Positions 49,343 through 62,405 of a stretch of 64,000 bases of DNA are shown here, piece by piece (within the stretch, counting starts at the first letter, position 1; every line of letters starts with the position of its first letter). The position numbers and the translations under genes are program-made. Under the pieces are notes generated by a model. It did no database searches and was not told where the DNA came from. It saw nothing but the letters and a program-made list of their open reading frames with translations. The stretch covers positions 7,635,030-7,699,029 of the forward strand of contig JAAONU010000004.1 in assembly GCA_012932295.1 (NCBI GenBank), given 5' to 3'. The DNA is from Cyclina sinensis. Its lineage: Eukaryota > Mollusca > Bivalvia > Venerida > Veneridae.

Positions 49343-51233
49343 ATACAAGAGGGCCAGTGGCCCTAAAGTGCTCCACTGGGTTCAAAGATGAAAGAAATTT
49401 TTATGAATGTAATGATGCATTTCACAGAAATGGACCAATGCAATTTCATTGCCATAGCTCCAAAAACAAAAAGTAGGTCAGTAGGTCAAAATATAGGTCA
49501 TGAGATGACATTTTTGAAATCGGAATGAAAAGCTGTACACACAGTCCAAATTTCATTGCCGTAGCTTTAAAACAAAAAAGTTGGTCAGTAGGTCAAAAAT
49601 ATAGGTCATGATAAGACTTTGAAATCTGAACAAAAAACTGTACACATACCAAATTTCATTGCCATAGCTCCAATATAAAAAGTAGGTCAGAAGGTGAAAA
49701 ATATAGGTCATGTGATGACATTTTTGAAATCGAAACGAAAAACTGAGCACATGGTCCAAATTTCATTGCTGTAGCTAAAAAACAAAAAAGTAGGTCAAAA
49801 ATATAGGTCAAGGAATAATGTTTTTTAAATCATCTTGAAAAACTGTACAAATGGTCCAAATTTTATTGCCATAGCGAAAAACTTAAAAAATGAGAGAAAA
49901 AAATTTGGGAGGTGGGGGCGGGGGAGTGACCCCACTGTGGTCACAGTGCATACTACCAAGTATCTAAGCTCCAGGCCTTGCAGTTTGTGACAAGAAGATT
50001 TTTAAAGTTTTTTGCTATATAACTCTATGTAAAACATGTGACCCCTTGGGCAGGGCCAGTTTTGACCCAGGGCCATGATTTGAACAATCTTGGTAGAGGT
50101 CTACTAGACAAATCTCAACACCAAATATCTAAGCTCCATGCCTTGTAGTTCCTTACAAGAAGATTTTTAAAGTTTTCCCTATATAACTCTAGAAAGTAAA
50201 TCAAGTAAACCCTGGGTGGGGTCAGTTCTGACCCCAGGGTCATAATTTGAACAATCTTTGTAGAAGTCCACTAGATGATGCCTCATACCAAATATCTAAG
50301 CTCTAGGCCTTGCAGTTTCTGACAAGAAGATTTTTAAAGAAATTACTATATAACTCTATGTAAAACATGCGACCCCTTGGGCGGAGCCAATTTTGACCCA
50401 GGGGCCATGATTTGAACAATCTTGGTAGAGGTCTACTAGACAATGCTTGAGACCAAATATCTAAGCTCCATGCCTTGCGGTTTCTGACAAGAAGATTTAA
50501 AAAGTTTTCCCTATATAACTCTATGTAAATAAAGGGACCCCCGGGGCGGGACCAGTTCTGACCCAAGGGTCATAATTTGAACAATCTTGGTAGAGGTCCA
50601 CCAGATGATGCCTCACACCAAAAATCTAAGCTCCAGGCCTTGTGGTTTCTGACAAGAAGATTTTTAAAGTTTTCACTATATAACTTTATGTAAAACATGT
50701 GACCTCTGGGGCGGGGCCAGTTCTGACTCCAGGGTCAGAATTTGAACAATCTTGGTAGAGGTCCACTAGATGATGCTACATACCAAATATCTAAGCTCCA
50801 GGCCTTGCGGTTTCTCTGACAAGAAGATTTTTAAAGTTTTCACTATATAACTCTATGTTAAATCAAGTGACCCCCGGGACGGGGCCAGTTCTGACCCCAG
50901 GGTCAGAATTTGAACAATCTTGGTAGAGGTCCACTAGATGATGCTACATACCAAATATCTAAGCTCCAGGCCTTGCGGATTTTGAGAGAAGATTTTTAAA
51001 GTTTTTCCTTTTGCTTGCCATGGCAACCAGAGTTCTGCATGGAATTGAATTCTTTGAATAAATTTGGTAGAGCTTAATGCAAGGATTATCCCTGGCAAGT
51101 TTCATTGAATTTGGCCCAGTGGTTTCAGAGGAGATGTCGTTTGAATGAAATGTTGACGATGCACGACGGCGGTCCCGACGGACGGTGGGGGACCACAATA
51201 GCTCACCATGTCACTGCGTGACAGGTGAGCTAA
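49343..51233. mobile_element. Tandem-repeat-core element, about seven units
   Basis: The left end ACAAGAGGGCCAGTGGCCCT and right end ATGTCACTGCGTGACAGGTG + AGCTAATAAAA are each palindromic and match the ends of 11925-13507. The first part (49430-49880) has four short units with CCAAATTTCATTGCCATAGC and AAGTAGGTCAGTAGGTCAAA. The main core has about seven units of 165 bp with AAGCTCCAGGCCTTGCGGTT, GACAAGAAGATTTTTAAAGT and TCTTGGTAGAGGTCCACTAG, like the core of 7995-9690 and 46862-48337. Small minus-strand frames are repeat products. Confidence 0.8.
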
Positions 51234-51239
51234 TAAAAT

Positions 51240-52570
51240 GCATCTCACTTGCTCAGTCTTGTATCTGAACGTTTCTACTTCGTGACTTTTTTACTGTATC
51301 CCTGATTTTCAGATAAAAACTATTCTAAAAAGACTGGTATTTATTATGACTATGGCGATAAACAGTAACTCACAAAGTTTCAGTCTGAATTAAAAGAAAA
51401 AAAAGAAAAGAAACAACACTGCGCTAGAAAACGGCAGTCTTTGAAAAGGTTGACATGTTTCAGTTTCACAGTTTTAATAAAACATAACACTTAACGGCTT
51501 CAGGCAGAATTATTCCCTGGGCGAGAGGAGAGGTAATAAACTTGCTCTTGTTTGTCACTTAAGAAGTGCAGCAAGTGTTCACGTGCGTGGCATAGCTTAA
51601 GTTGACCACGGCATTAGGATGAGATCAAAAAATGTTTACTTTTCTTGAACTGAGTCACTGTGGCAGTTGGTAATGGTGAAGTGGTCGCAGAATCACAGGA
51701 ATTTAGAATAAAGGACGGTTAAATGTTCACTGTAAAAGTCGTTTTGTTATGTTTTGTGATATATTGTCCGAGTAAATATAACAGTATAAAGTTTTTAGAC
51801 AATTGGATAAGAGCTTAGTAACACATTCATAACCCAAAACTAAAAACTTGAATGCAAAATCTAGACCGTCTAAACAACCCCCGCCAACCCGTTTGTTGAA
51901 AATCGGCAAAAAAGAGGACACCATGGCTAAGTCGGCTATTTCAAATTAATTGAACAACTAGAAAGAAAGACGTGACGACGTAAAATTTACGCAAGATTTA
52001 TATTTCTTTTTTCTGATATTGAAAGTAAGACTTATAATAACAAAAAACATCACTTAACCTTGTTTGATGCCATTTTGACATAAAGGCACTTCGACGACAA
52101 GAAATTTGCACGAAAGGCTCATGAAGGAATTAAGTTGCAGTAATAACCATTCCCTAAAACCTATAGGTAGCTTGTGACATGATGGTCTTGTCATTGCCAA
52201 AAATTAACACAAGTATCTATAGAAATAACCATGTTAGTATAAAAAAAAGTATCTATGTCTTCTTTATTTTCTTCAGCAAGTACCCCTATGTCTTTTTTAT
52301 CGACTGGTGAAAAAAATTTAGCATCTCGGTCCTCCTACTAATTTGTAAGGTAAATTATTATGCATGTAGTGCAAAAATCTGTTCAAAGACCTCTTACATC
52401 CCGACAATTTAACATACTATGAAAGTATAATGTAATAGAATAATTTTGCACATAAATTTATTCAAAACCACCAAAGCGAACGGTTGATATCAATGATAAA
52501 TTGAAATAGGCGGTCCTTTGTAACGCATGGGTTGGCACTATAATGACACGAGGTGTATTCGTTCTTGCTT
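51240..52570. other. Intergenic, nothing recognised
   Basis: AT-rich sequence with no recognisable gene, RNA or element. Confidence 0.45.
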
Positions 52571-52599
52571 GTTATACTCCGTCGTATACTTTGTACATT

Positions 52600-52760
52600 A
52601 AACCTTAAAGACTTTAGAAGATTTAAAAAACTTTGTCAGCTATGTAATGACCTTGAAATAAAAGATGAATACCACTTTTTTTAAGTGTGTTCAAGGATAT
52701 AAGATTTAAATGCATTAAAATGCTCTTTTATGAAAGATCTAGTACGTTCAAATCGGAACA
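52600..52760 (+). pseudogene. Small LINE C-terminal zinc-knuckle fragment
   Basis: The plus strand reads KLCQLCNDLEIKDEYHFF, then a stop or shift in a T-run, then VCS. C-x2-C...EDEYHF...C is the usual C-terminal signature of LINE reverse-transcriptase proteins. Only this short piece is recognisable. Confidence 0.6.
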
Positions 52761-53967
52761 ACAAAACGATACGTTTGGGTTTATGTCGATACACTAGACT
52801 CGCTAGTGAGAAAAGAGAAATTTTATCCAGGTAATAGTTTATGATCTATATTTTAACCAGGTAGTAATTCATATAATTTGACAAATAAAATTTGGTCCGT
52901 TCTCCATACATAAACCAAAAATGATACGTCTTAGTGATTGCTGAATCATCAAGTTGTAATTATTACTATCTTATTGGTATCACAACTTAATTTCATGTAT
53001 TCAGCTTTGTCATCGTGATTATACATGTATATAAAATGTTATGTAATGATGTACTATACGCACAAGTTACAAACATAATTTTCGTCTTCCGTAAAATCCG
53101 GAAAAAAAACGTACATGTCAAGACTCGTTTGCATTACGAAGTTCACTGCCAACTGAGGTTTCTTTATAAAAACTCGCGTGAAAAAGTTCGTCACACTTTC
53201 CTTTGTACAACTATTTTTTAGATTAGGAAAAGTTCATAATGAAGTATTTAAACAGTTTCAATGTCCATTGCTTTGAACTGGATTTGAACTTAATTTTGAT
53301 TACCAGACAGCCACACATGTCAGTGATGAGTTGGTTGCAATGAAAAGGTATTTGTGCTCAAACATGATGTACCCTTTAACTTGAGCTCCTGAGTTGGACT
53401 CAATCGACGACATTTGCCTAGGTAAGCTAACAGCCCATTGTGTCTTGGCCACTTAACAGTACAGCTTATTTAAAAAGCCGTGAAGAATAATACTACACGA
53501 TGTTGTTAAATATAATATATGCAGCGGTTTAACAGAAAAAGATAGCACGTCATTTGTCTTGTCCCAGCATATACTTTTGACTTCAATATTATACAATGTC
53601 GGTCTATTTAAAAAAAAAAAAATCTTAAACATTTTCTCGTTATACTGTAACGCGAGAAATTTTGTATGTTTACTTTACTTATATTAACCATTATACTTTT
53701 AAATCAGTACGTAGATTTATATAATCAAACTTTTAATATATTACTTTTCACCGTTATTTCTTTTTATTCATTCACGGTTCTAAATTGCTATGCCGAATGC
53801 ACCACGTGAAATCTTGCGGTCCGGTGAATTTATTATTCCCGCGGGGGTTGAATGGAACAGCCGTATTGTTATTTTAGAGCCATATAGCACATAACGTGTT
53901 AGACGGCTTGTCCAGTTTTGTTGTGTTTAGAATCTGTGTATAGGATATGAAGTGTGAAACATGAGCA
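52761..53967. other. Region upstream of RECK
   Basis: No gene recognised. The last 200 bases include CACGTG near 53802 and a GC-richer stretch (CCCGCGGGGG near 53838), which may mark the RECK promoter. No TATA box was singled out. Confidence 0.35.
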
Positions 53968-56900
53968 ATGTTCGCTGCTGTGGGAATTATATTGTTTATT
54001 TTGTGTGAATTAAATACTATAACACACGCTGTAAATACTATCGGTAAGACATCAAAGAGTTTCTATTTCTTTGTAGTAAACCGCTGTATGAAAATTAGGT
54101 CAACACTAGTAAACTGCTATTTTAGAGATTATCGAAAAATAAATGCTGTGTTGTGTTTTTGAAGAAGAATTGCTATTTTGTCTCTAACTTCGTCCTTTAG
54201 AAGGATATCATATTGAAACATAACTTTGGTACCTATGTAGTATTTTTCAGGTTTTGTTGATTTTACTGCGGCATTGATCATGTTACGGCAAACGGCACTG
54301 TATTTTAGGCTAACTGCAAATAAAGCAGGTTTTCAATAAGTAAAACACGATTTAACAATTATGTAACAATGCTTTTGAAGGAATTCGCTGTAGAAAATTC
54401 TATTCTTGTGGTATTTTGAGTTTCACCTGTATATTCTGGGTTTCTTTGATGCAACATGTCGGCGTCTTTGAAGTTTCTTTGATCTTCCAGGGTGTTCTGT
54501 TTATGTCAGTGTTGAGTCCCAGGTTATCAGAATCACCCAATTTCATTTTAGAACTTTAAAATCTAATTTAAACAGAATCCTTAGAGAAAGTCAGAACTCA
54601 GTGTATAAATTTGAAGAATTTAATGCTTAATACACTGTAAGATTTCTTCACTTTTCTAGTTTCTTGCCAGGGTTAGTTTAGATTACTAATAAGCATGTAT
54701 AACCTACAATTTTGATAAGCAATATAGTATAATTGTTATTCAATTGGTGTTTAATAAGGCTGTGGTGCTAGGTGTAATAATAGTTATGAAATAAACAACA
54801 TTGCAGCATAGTTAGCAACAAATAAACATCTATCTATCTTCATGCAGTACCATGGTATATTCACTGATAAACCATGCTGCAATGTTGTTAATTTTTATTC
54901 TGCCTTTTTTTTTTTTAATTTACATTTCAGTTTATATTTATAGGTGCAACAAAATAGTCATGATGAAGTTGTGTTGTACTACAGTATATATCAGAATATA
55001 TTATGGTTGATGTCAAGATACCACAAAGTATCATGTTAGAATAGTAAAATCAACTTCAGTATTACCAGTCCAGCTGATAAAGATAGTGTCTGCCTAAATA
55101 ATATATCCACACCAGTACATGATAAAAGTTTAATTAACATGAGTAAATACTCTTTGTAAGTGGACAAATTAAAGTGCAGAATGCCACAGTGTTCACAGTG
55201 CACATCTCTCAACAAAAAATTGAACTGAAAACTGGACTGGTTTGGCCTTGGGTAAAAGTGGTTGAATATAGTTATGAGTTTTAATTGTAAAAATAGTTTG
55301 TAAGAGTTGCAAGTGTGGTGTTTCCTTCCTGTTTGACCATTTGCATAGCATTCAATTAACCCTTTACCACATGGTTAAGTGTTAAATCGCATATGCGACC
55401 AGTGCAGATCCAGATCGGCCTGCACATCCGTGCAGTCTGATCTGGATCTCCACTGTTCGCTTTTCAATCAAAAATACTTTTATGGATATAAAAGCAGTGG
55501 AGATCCTGATCAGACTGCACAGATGTGCAGGCTGATCTGGATCTGCACTGGTCGCATATGCATTAAAACACGTATCTATTGAGTAAAGGGTTAAGAAATA
55601 TTATTTGATGAGACAAAACTATATCTTGTTCAGTATTGAGAATTTGAGAGTCTGTGACTTCTGAGACACTAACAATGTAAAATCATTTCAATTTACAGCT
55701 TATTTGGGTAGATCTATTTACGTGCAATGAAATTGATAATTGCATATGTGCTGTCATATATCATTGTGTGAGGTTTGTTATGATTATATTTTTAATTTCA
55801 AATATTACAAAATTATTTATTTGAATTTAATTGATAATTAATTGGAGCTGCCAACAAAATCTTTTTTACAAATGATGTTTAGATACATTATTGCAATATA
55901 AGTTTGTTACATATATAAAGGATAGTTTAACTGTATAGTTGCTAGAGTCAATTTTATAGTTAACAGGGGAATATATTTTTTCCAAGTGATTTTTTTCTGT
56001 TTGAAGTTAAGCACGGATGGCCGACAGTTTTGTTTTACATCGTTTCAGAATGTTGCAGCGTGATACCTGAGTCTGCCAGAGGATGCCGGGAGATCTGTCA
56101 CCAGGTAAGCAAATTGGTAATCTGCCCATAGAATAGAACTCTTAAATTGTTATTTTTCATTCCAACAGTTCACAGGACAATTTTGTCATGCTTTAAGTTC
56201 AAGAGAATACTATGTGTCGGTACATCATGTCTCAACAATATTTGCATCTAAGCATTATGTAAAAAAAAAAAAGGACGCAGTAACCTATTGTTTTAGACTG
56301 ACAGTTGAGACTGTTTTTCCTGTGAATGAAATATTGAGATTTACAAATGTATAAAGACTATAATTACAGACTTTTCTGTTGATACTAACATAGTGTATGT
56401 ACTTGTAGGATAAACTCCCTACCTCAGTGTTGATTCTCAGAAAACGCAAATCAAAAACAGCAGAATTGTATGTACACACATAGTACATGTAGTAGTAAAA
56501 ATATACTAGCTGACTCCCATAAATGTTTAATTAATACATTTTATAATTTATGCAGAATGTCCTCAACTTACTTCTTTCTAAGTGATTTGAATTTCAGATT
56601 TCACAATGAACTTTTTATGTGTTGCGGTGTCAGGTATCAAGTCACTTTCTGTGTAGATTTGACTGGTTGCTATTGTTAGTGCTGAATACCTTTAAAAACA
56701 CCCTAATTTGATTCAGAATGGAATCACATTACCTTTTTTGGGGTTCATATTTGAATATTTGGCTGTCATACCAAGTTTTGCCATCTTTTTCTTCTGTATT
56801 TGCCAGACCATTAAAATCAAAATGGTTCAAAATTTGGCTAGCTTCTGGTGAAATTATTTTGTATAGAAGTATTGAGGTCTTTCATATATCATTTAAATTT

Positions 56901-59900
56901 GCTGATGTGTTGCGTCATTATGGGCGCTTAAGGACTATAAATTGTTCCCGTTGCACACTGTTCTTTTTCATGGCATTTATAAATTGAAGGAACAAAACTG
57001 ATGTAATGAACAAAGTAAAGCTCTGGAAGTGGAAAAATGAAAGATGGAATGTGCCAGCATTGGCTCCAAAGATTTAACTGCCCTGTTTTTTGTCTATCCT
57101 TGTCAGTATTTATAGTTTCATCTCAACTTTGTTTAATATTAACTGTCAGATGTCAGTCATGTGAGACTCTCCACCTGCCAAGAAAAAGAAAAAAACACAA
57201 CAGCGGATTCTACATGAGGCAGCTATCACATATCTTGTTTATTTTCCTGCCAGTGCTAAAATGTAAATTAGTCTTTTCTTCACAACCCGTTCATTTTGGT
57301 ATTTTCTGGAGTCTCCCATTTCGTGTTAACAGTTAAATTTATCCTAGTTCTTATATATGGTTGGTACAAAATGTACCTAAAAGAATGCTTTTTCATGCAA
57401 GTGACGAATGTCTTTATTGCATAAAAAAAATATTGAATGAAAACGTTAAACTAAATATATATTTTTCGGTAATTTGTATTTACTGATATTTTCCTTTTTA
57501 CAAACTCGTTATATACACATGTACGTGGCTTAATAGGCACTTAAAAGGAGTGGGGCTAAAATATACTATTGTATCAGTGAAATAATTAGTATTTAAGATC
57601 AAGATGTACAAAAACAGTTGCAGCCACAAATCTACTTCAGTTTTTCCAGTTGAAAAATCTTCTAATAGTTAAGATCATTTCAAGTACATTATGTCTATTG
57701 AAAGCGATTTTCCACTTTAAAACATTTATCCTCCTTTTTAGGGAGATAATGATGATGACAAATACTATACTTACCAGGTTTTATGGCTTCATGCTATGTA
57801 ATTTTCTATTTTGGTGGGCAATTTCAGGTTATTTCTGCTCATTTAGGTTCATTGATGGAACTTGGGGCCGATTATTGAGCTTGAACTATTAACAATAACT
57901 GTCACATTTTTATGTTCAAAATATCTCATATAAGATGTTTATTCAAAATATTTTTTTTATTAAACCTATTTGAGCATAGTTTTAGCATAGTATTAAACTT
58001 TATATATGTTTGAATATTATAATTCTAAAGGAAATCCTAGATTAAGAATATTGTAAAAGAATTAAGAAAAAACTTTCTGTGTCAAATTATTTTTTTAGTA
58101 AAGCAGGAATTGCATGGAAAATCTTAGACCCGTCAAGTGCTTTATATATTAGTACTGGTATATTTTTTAACGAAATATAATTTGTCATCATATTTTTTAA
58201 GCTATTTTTCTTGTGATAATGTTGTAATCAGTTGCATACGCAACTTTTGAGTAAGAAGACCTGGCACCCTTGTCATAATAAGTAAATTACCAAAGTTTTA
58301 CTTGGTATAGAAATGGTAAAAAAAACAAACATGTATAGGTGTTGTTTTTGTTGTTGTTAAATTTATTTGTGCTGTTCAATTTTTTTTTCCAATTATAATT
58401 CCTGAAAGATTCAGCTTTAATTATATGTACAATTGCAGTTTTCAGTAATTCTTGTGATCATGATTATGAAAAAAAGTCTTCTGTTGTTTCCTTTGTTCCT
58501 TCACCAGTCGGCATTAATTAGTACATTGTGTGGGCCATATAAAACATGCCCTAAATATTTTAAACTTCAACATTTTATATTATTGACACAGGCCTCAGGT
58601 TAGAGAAAGATGAATGGTTAATTACCCAAGAATCATTTTGTCATTTCAACAACTTTTGTTTACTTTGAAACTTTTAGGTTGCTCTTGGAAATGCCCATTC
58701 ATAGTTGATTACAGAGTTCACTTACAACTTCTGTAGCAAGTTTGAAAAAATAAAGATGGGAGTGTCCAATTTTAGTGAATTAATCATAAAAATGCACGGG
58801 AGAATATGGTAATTAGACATAATTAACTTCAACTTTTTTCCTCCATGGCAGTAAATGTCATGTCAAAGTTTTACATGTTTTAAGAGGTTTTAATGTGATT
58901 AATTTATTTTGTGCTAATGGGACTCATATGGAACTGGCCATATAAAGGAAATTTGTGAGAACATGCTTTAGCATAGTTCAAACAATTAGATGTACCGGTA
59001 GATGATATTTTTGGTCTGGGTCATTAATCCCCACTTCATCTTTAAACTTTCCAGGAAATGTAAAAATGTGAATTTAAAATGTGAAAATGCTGCATACATA
59101 TTTCTGTGAAAGACTGTGTACTTCAGGACCATGTCTTAATTTTTTTTCTTGAAATTATTGTTTCTGAAGACAATCTTACTTGAAATGTTGTGTAAATGCT
59201 GGGAGAGGCCGCAATTGAGTTTAAGGGTCTAATTGTCATGACAGTGCTGAATTTGTAAAATGATCTAGTCCATTATTCAAGTTGGACGAACCAATTTGGG
59301 ATATGTAGGGGTAATCATTGAAAACTTACTCAAAATAGTAAAGAATACAGACCATGATCAGGCTTAAAACAAGTAGTGAAGTATGTAACAATCATTTAGG
59401 AAAGGCAACCATGGAATGTGGAAGTCAGTTCATATATTTTATAAGGCAGACGAATGCATTTTTTCTGTGTGTGTCTTTAAAAGAACACCAGACAGGATGG
59501 CAGAAAAAACAAGCAATATGTGCTTTACTTATTTATAAAGGGACATTTTCATTTTATTGAAGATGGGCAAAGTTGGTTAGAGAACCACTTCTCTGATAAC
59601 ATCTCTTTGAAGTGCTCCAACAAAAATGACAAGTATCACAGATTGATAGGAGTACAATGTCATTATTTTATCACTTATCCTGGTGGTTCTTTTCAATTTT
59701 GTTCAAACCTTTTCTATACTTTATCATTTCTAATCATTATTACAAGCTATGAAACAGTTTCATAGGGAGAGCAATTTTCAATGTGCATTCCATGGTTGTC
59801 ACGCCGAAGGGTGTCGGAAGGGATTATTCTTGTACGATTCGATCTTTCTATATCAGATTCACGAAAAAATAATTTGTTTTTCAATAATTTATCAAGCAGT

Positions 59901-62405
59901 GAAATAAGATTTTTTTAAGCCCAGTGATTTTTTTAAGACATGCATATCTGTCCAGGTTTTAATATCAGATAGCAAGGGGTCTGTTGCATTTAATTGAATA
60001 ATTTTAAAGTGACACGCATTTTCTTTTTATCTTGAAATAAATTTTGAGCTTCTGTGTAATATATTTTAAAACTCTGTTTCTGTTGTAAAATTATGTTTAT
60101 TCATGAGATATAGTCCTTATAATGGGCTGAATGTGTAAACTGATGGCAGTTGAATTACACAAACAATAAAGAAAAATTTTCAGCAAGAAAGCATTAACAA
60201 GAACAAAAATATGATCATCTAAAAGGCTTTGCTTCTTTTAGCTTCTAAGCACCGTTAAAACATGCAAATATTCTGCTGACTGAAAAAAATCAACAGACTA
60301 TAAACAGCAAAAAAAAAATTAAATTTGTTTCTTGAAAGTTACGATTACATTATATTATGCAAGTAAATTCAAGCAGGATGCACATTTACCATACAGAATA
60401 TCTTAATTCATTCCACTTAGTACACAAAAAAAAATAACCAAAAAATTAAAATATGCAAAAAAGACAAGGGTATTTGATGTGAAACAAGATACGTTAAGTG
60501 TCGTCTGCCCGGCCTCTTTTAGGCGGAGAAGTTGGTGATAGTATCTTGCTGGCGTCTTGCTTCATTAGATATCACCAATTTTGTCATTATCGTGCCTGTC
60601 AAGTAATAATAACTTAAACCACAACTTGTTCTCTTATACTGTTAACCTTGAATTACTGGTTTAAGACAAATTTAAAATATTTATATCTTAAAAATTGTAG
60701 TTGAATTTGATTTATCAAGAAGTTATTAATTACCCGGTATTTACAAAATCATTTGCTTTTATACATCTGGCCTAAAATTGGTACAAAGAGGTATCAAATA
60801 AATCAGGGGGCAGTCAGTGACACGCTTTTTAAAAAAAAAAATTCTTCCTTTCCTTGATAAAAATTCTGCCATCGGTCTTTTTAAAATAAATAAATAAGCA
60901 CTAGAATCATTGAGTAGGATTTAAAAATAAGAAATTGCAATATCAATGTAAAATAAATGTAAGTTTAAACTTCCCAGTGATTATATTGACATAATATGTA
61001 CATTGTTTGTGTATTTTCAGTTGTCTGTGACAGGAAATCAAGTTGAGCAGATCGCCCTGCTGGCATCGGCACCGTCAGAATGTCCTCAGAATCTGGTAAC
61101 TGTTTTTAACGTCAAGCCTAATTCATAAATTCATTTGTTTTTAATTTCAGACTATGAATTTTATTCTATAAGAACCAGTTACATTGTAAATAGCTATATG
61201 TTGAAAGTAACAGCTATAGCATATTGAAACGTGGGACCACTTCTGTGTTTATAGCATGCCTACAAAATTTCAATCACTCATTTCCTCTATCTTCTAGTCT
61301 TCTGGTAACTTTTAAGTTCTTATTTTTATCCATGAACTACCCTTGTCTTGTATATACTTTTCAAGTGGACAACGTATTTCAGCAGTAACATCACATACAT
61401 TAAAAAAAAAATTGTGCTGTACGTCATTTTAAAACCTCAGTGCAAAGAGGTAACATCAGAAGGTCAGAAATGGCATGCTGTGCTACAGCTACCAAATTCT
61501 GCAGTTTTACTGGAGGCATGCCTGCATGGTTTATAAAAGTTGTAAAATATTATATGCCATTAAACAAAGAAAAGTGTTGTTCTCTATGGCTTGTTACATG
61601 TATATTATATAGCAGAGACTGTTCAGGCCATGAAAACCACGCTCTATATCATGCATATCTCAGATGATCGTTATGACATGTAAAAGGATATAGAAGCCTT
61701 CTTGTTTATTGTTTGTCAGAGATTTGAGAAACTTGTTACATGACACATATATCCACACCCATGTCAAACTTTTTACCCATAAGCTTGCTGTATAGACACC
61801 CTTTATGTAGCTTTTATAGAAATTTGACGTATTGTTATCGTTTGAAAAGTTTAGTGAAATTGCACGCTGATTATAGAATTATCATTTTGTGTCAGTAAAA
61901 TGAGAAAAAGAATTAATTTATAAAGATGACTGGCTATGAGGCTATAGATTTGTATGTTATAGTTGAATGAAATTGCATACCCCTTCCTACGTGTTCCTTC
62001 GATATATAAGAAGGCTGTAATTACCTTTAGGAAATGCAAAGAATAAAATGGATTTAGTCGATAATTTCTTTCTATATGGTATCAAAGGTTGGCATGGTTC
62101 ATTTAGGTCATGCTTTTCTGAAATAATAAACTTCCATTAACTTGTCATAAAAGTATATTGTGGGAAGCTAGAAAATTTATTCAGTAGGTCATGGCAATTC
62201 TGCGTCCAAATTTTCCCCTTGTCTCAAAAAGATTATTTTTTTGTTGTTGTTCTTTTTGTGAAAACTTTCTAAGTGGCTCGTATTAAAATTTTTGAAATGT
62301 TAGAATTTTGAAGTATTGATGTGCTTGAAAGAATTTAAATTTAAATACATTTTTATTTATTTTTTCAGCTGGATTTTTGGACATGCGCTAAAAAGTCCTT
62401 GCCTG
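53968..62405 (+). CDS. RECK: RECK, N-terminal four coding exons (partial, continues right)
   Basis: RECK is a GPI-anchored cell-surface glycoprotein that restrains matrix metalloproteinases; in vertebrates it also assists Wnt7 signalling. Exons: 53968-54043, 56049-56104, 61021-61095, 62369-62405. The splice phases (1, 0, 0, 1) join without error. Exon 1 encodes the signal peptide (MFAAVGIILFILCELN...). Exons 2-4 encode ECCSVIPESARGCREICHQ, then LSVTGNQVEQIALLASAPSE and CPQNL, then LDFWTCAKKSLP. This is the first N-terminal cysteine-knot repeat and lines up with the C-C...C-x3-C...C-P...W-x-C-x5-L-P pattern of known RECK. The remaining repeats, Kazal domains and GPI signal lie beyond the window. 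Exons of 37-76 bp lie between introns of 1.3-4.9 kb. No further exon was found to 64000. Confidence 0.85.
54794..54889. repeat. Hairpin with 16-bp perfect arms
   Basis: AACAACATTGCAGCAT at 54794-54809 is exactly inverted at 54874-54889, in RECK intron 1. It may be a small MITE remnant. CTATCTATCT microsatellite-like sequence lies in the loop. Confidence 0.75.
55360..55590. mobile_element. piggyBac-type MITE with TTAA duplication
   Basis: The ends CCCTTTAC (55360-55367) and GTAAAGGG (55583-55590) are perfect inverted ends, each flanked by TTAA (55356-55359 and 55591-55594). Long inner arms also pair: GCATATGCGACCAGTGCAGA with its mirror near 55540-55560, and GTCTGATCTGGATCTCCACT with AGTGGAGATCCTGATCAGAC. 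CCC...GGG ends and TTAA duplication are the marks of piggyBac-family insertion. 231 bp, non-coding, in RECK intron 1. Confidence 0.85.
56105..61020 (+). other. RECK intron 2, 4.9 kb
   Basis: AT-rich. Bounded by GTAAGC and TTTTCAG. Several chance frames of 60-99 codons occur but none shows a family signature. No clear mobile element was recognised. Confidence 0.6.

Noticed and set aside
56470..57336. Possible extra RECK exons in intron 2
   Set aside because: No frame shows the expected cysteine spacing, and exons 2 and 3 already join continuously.
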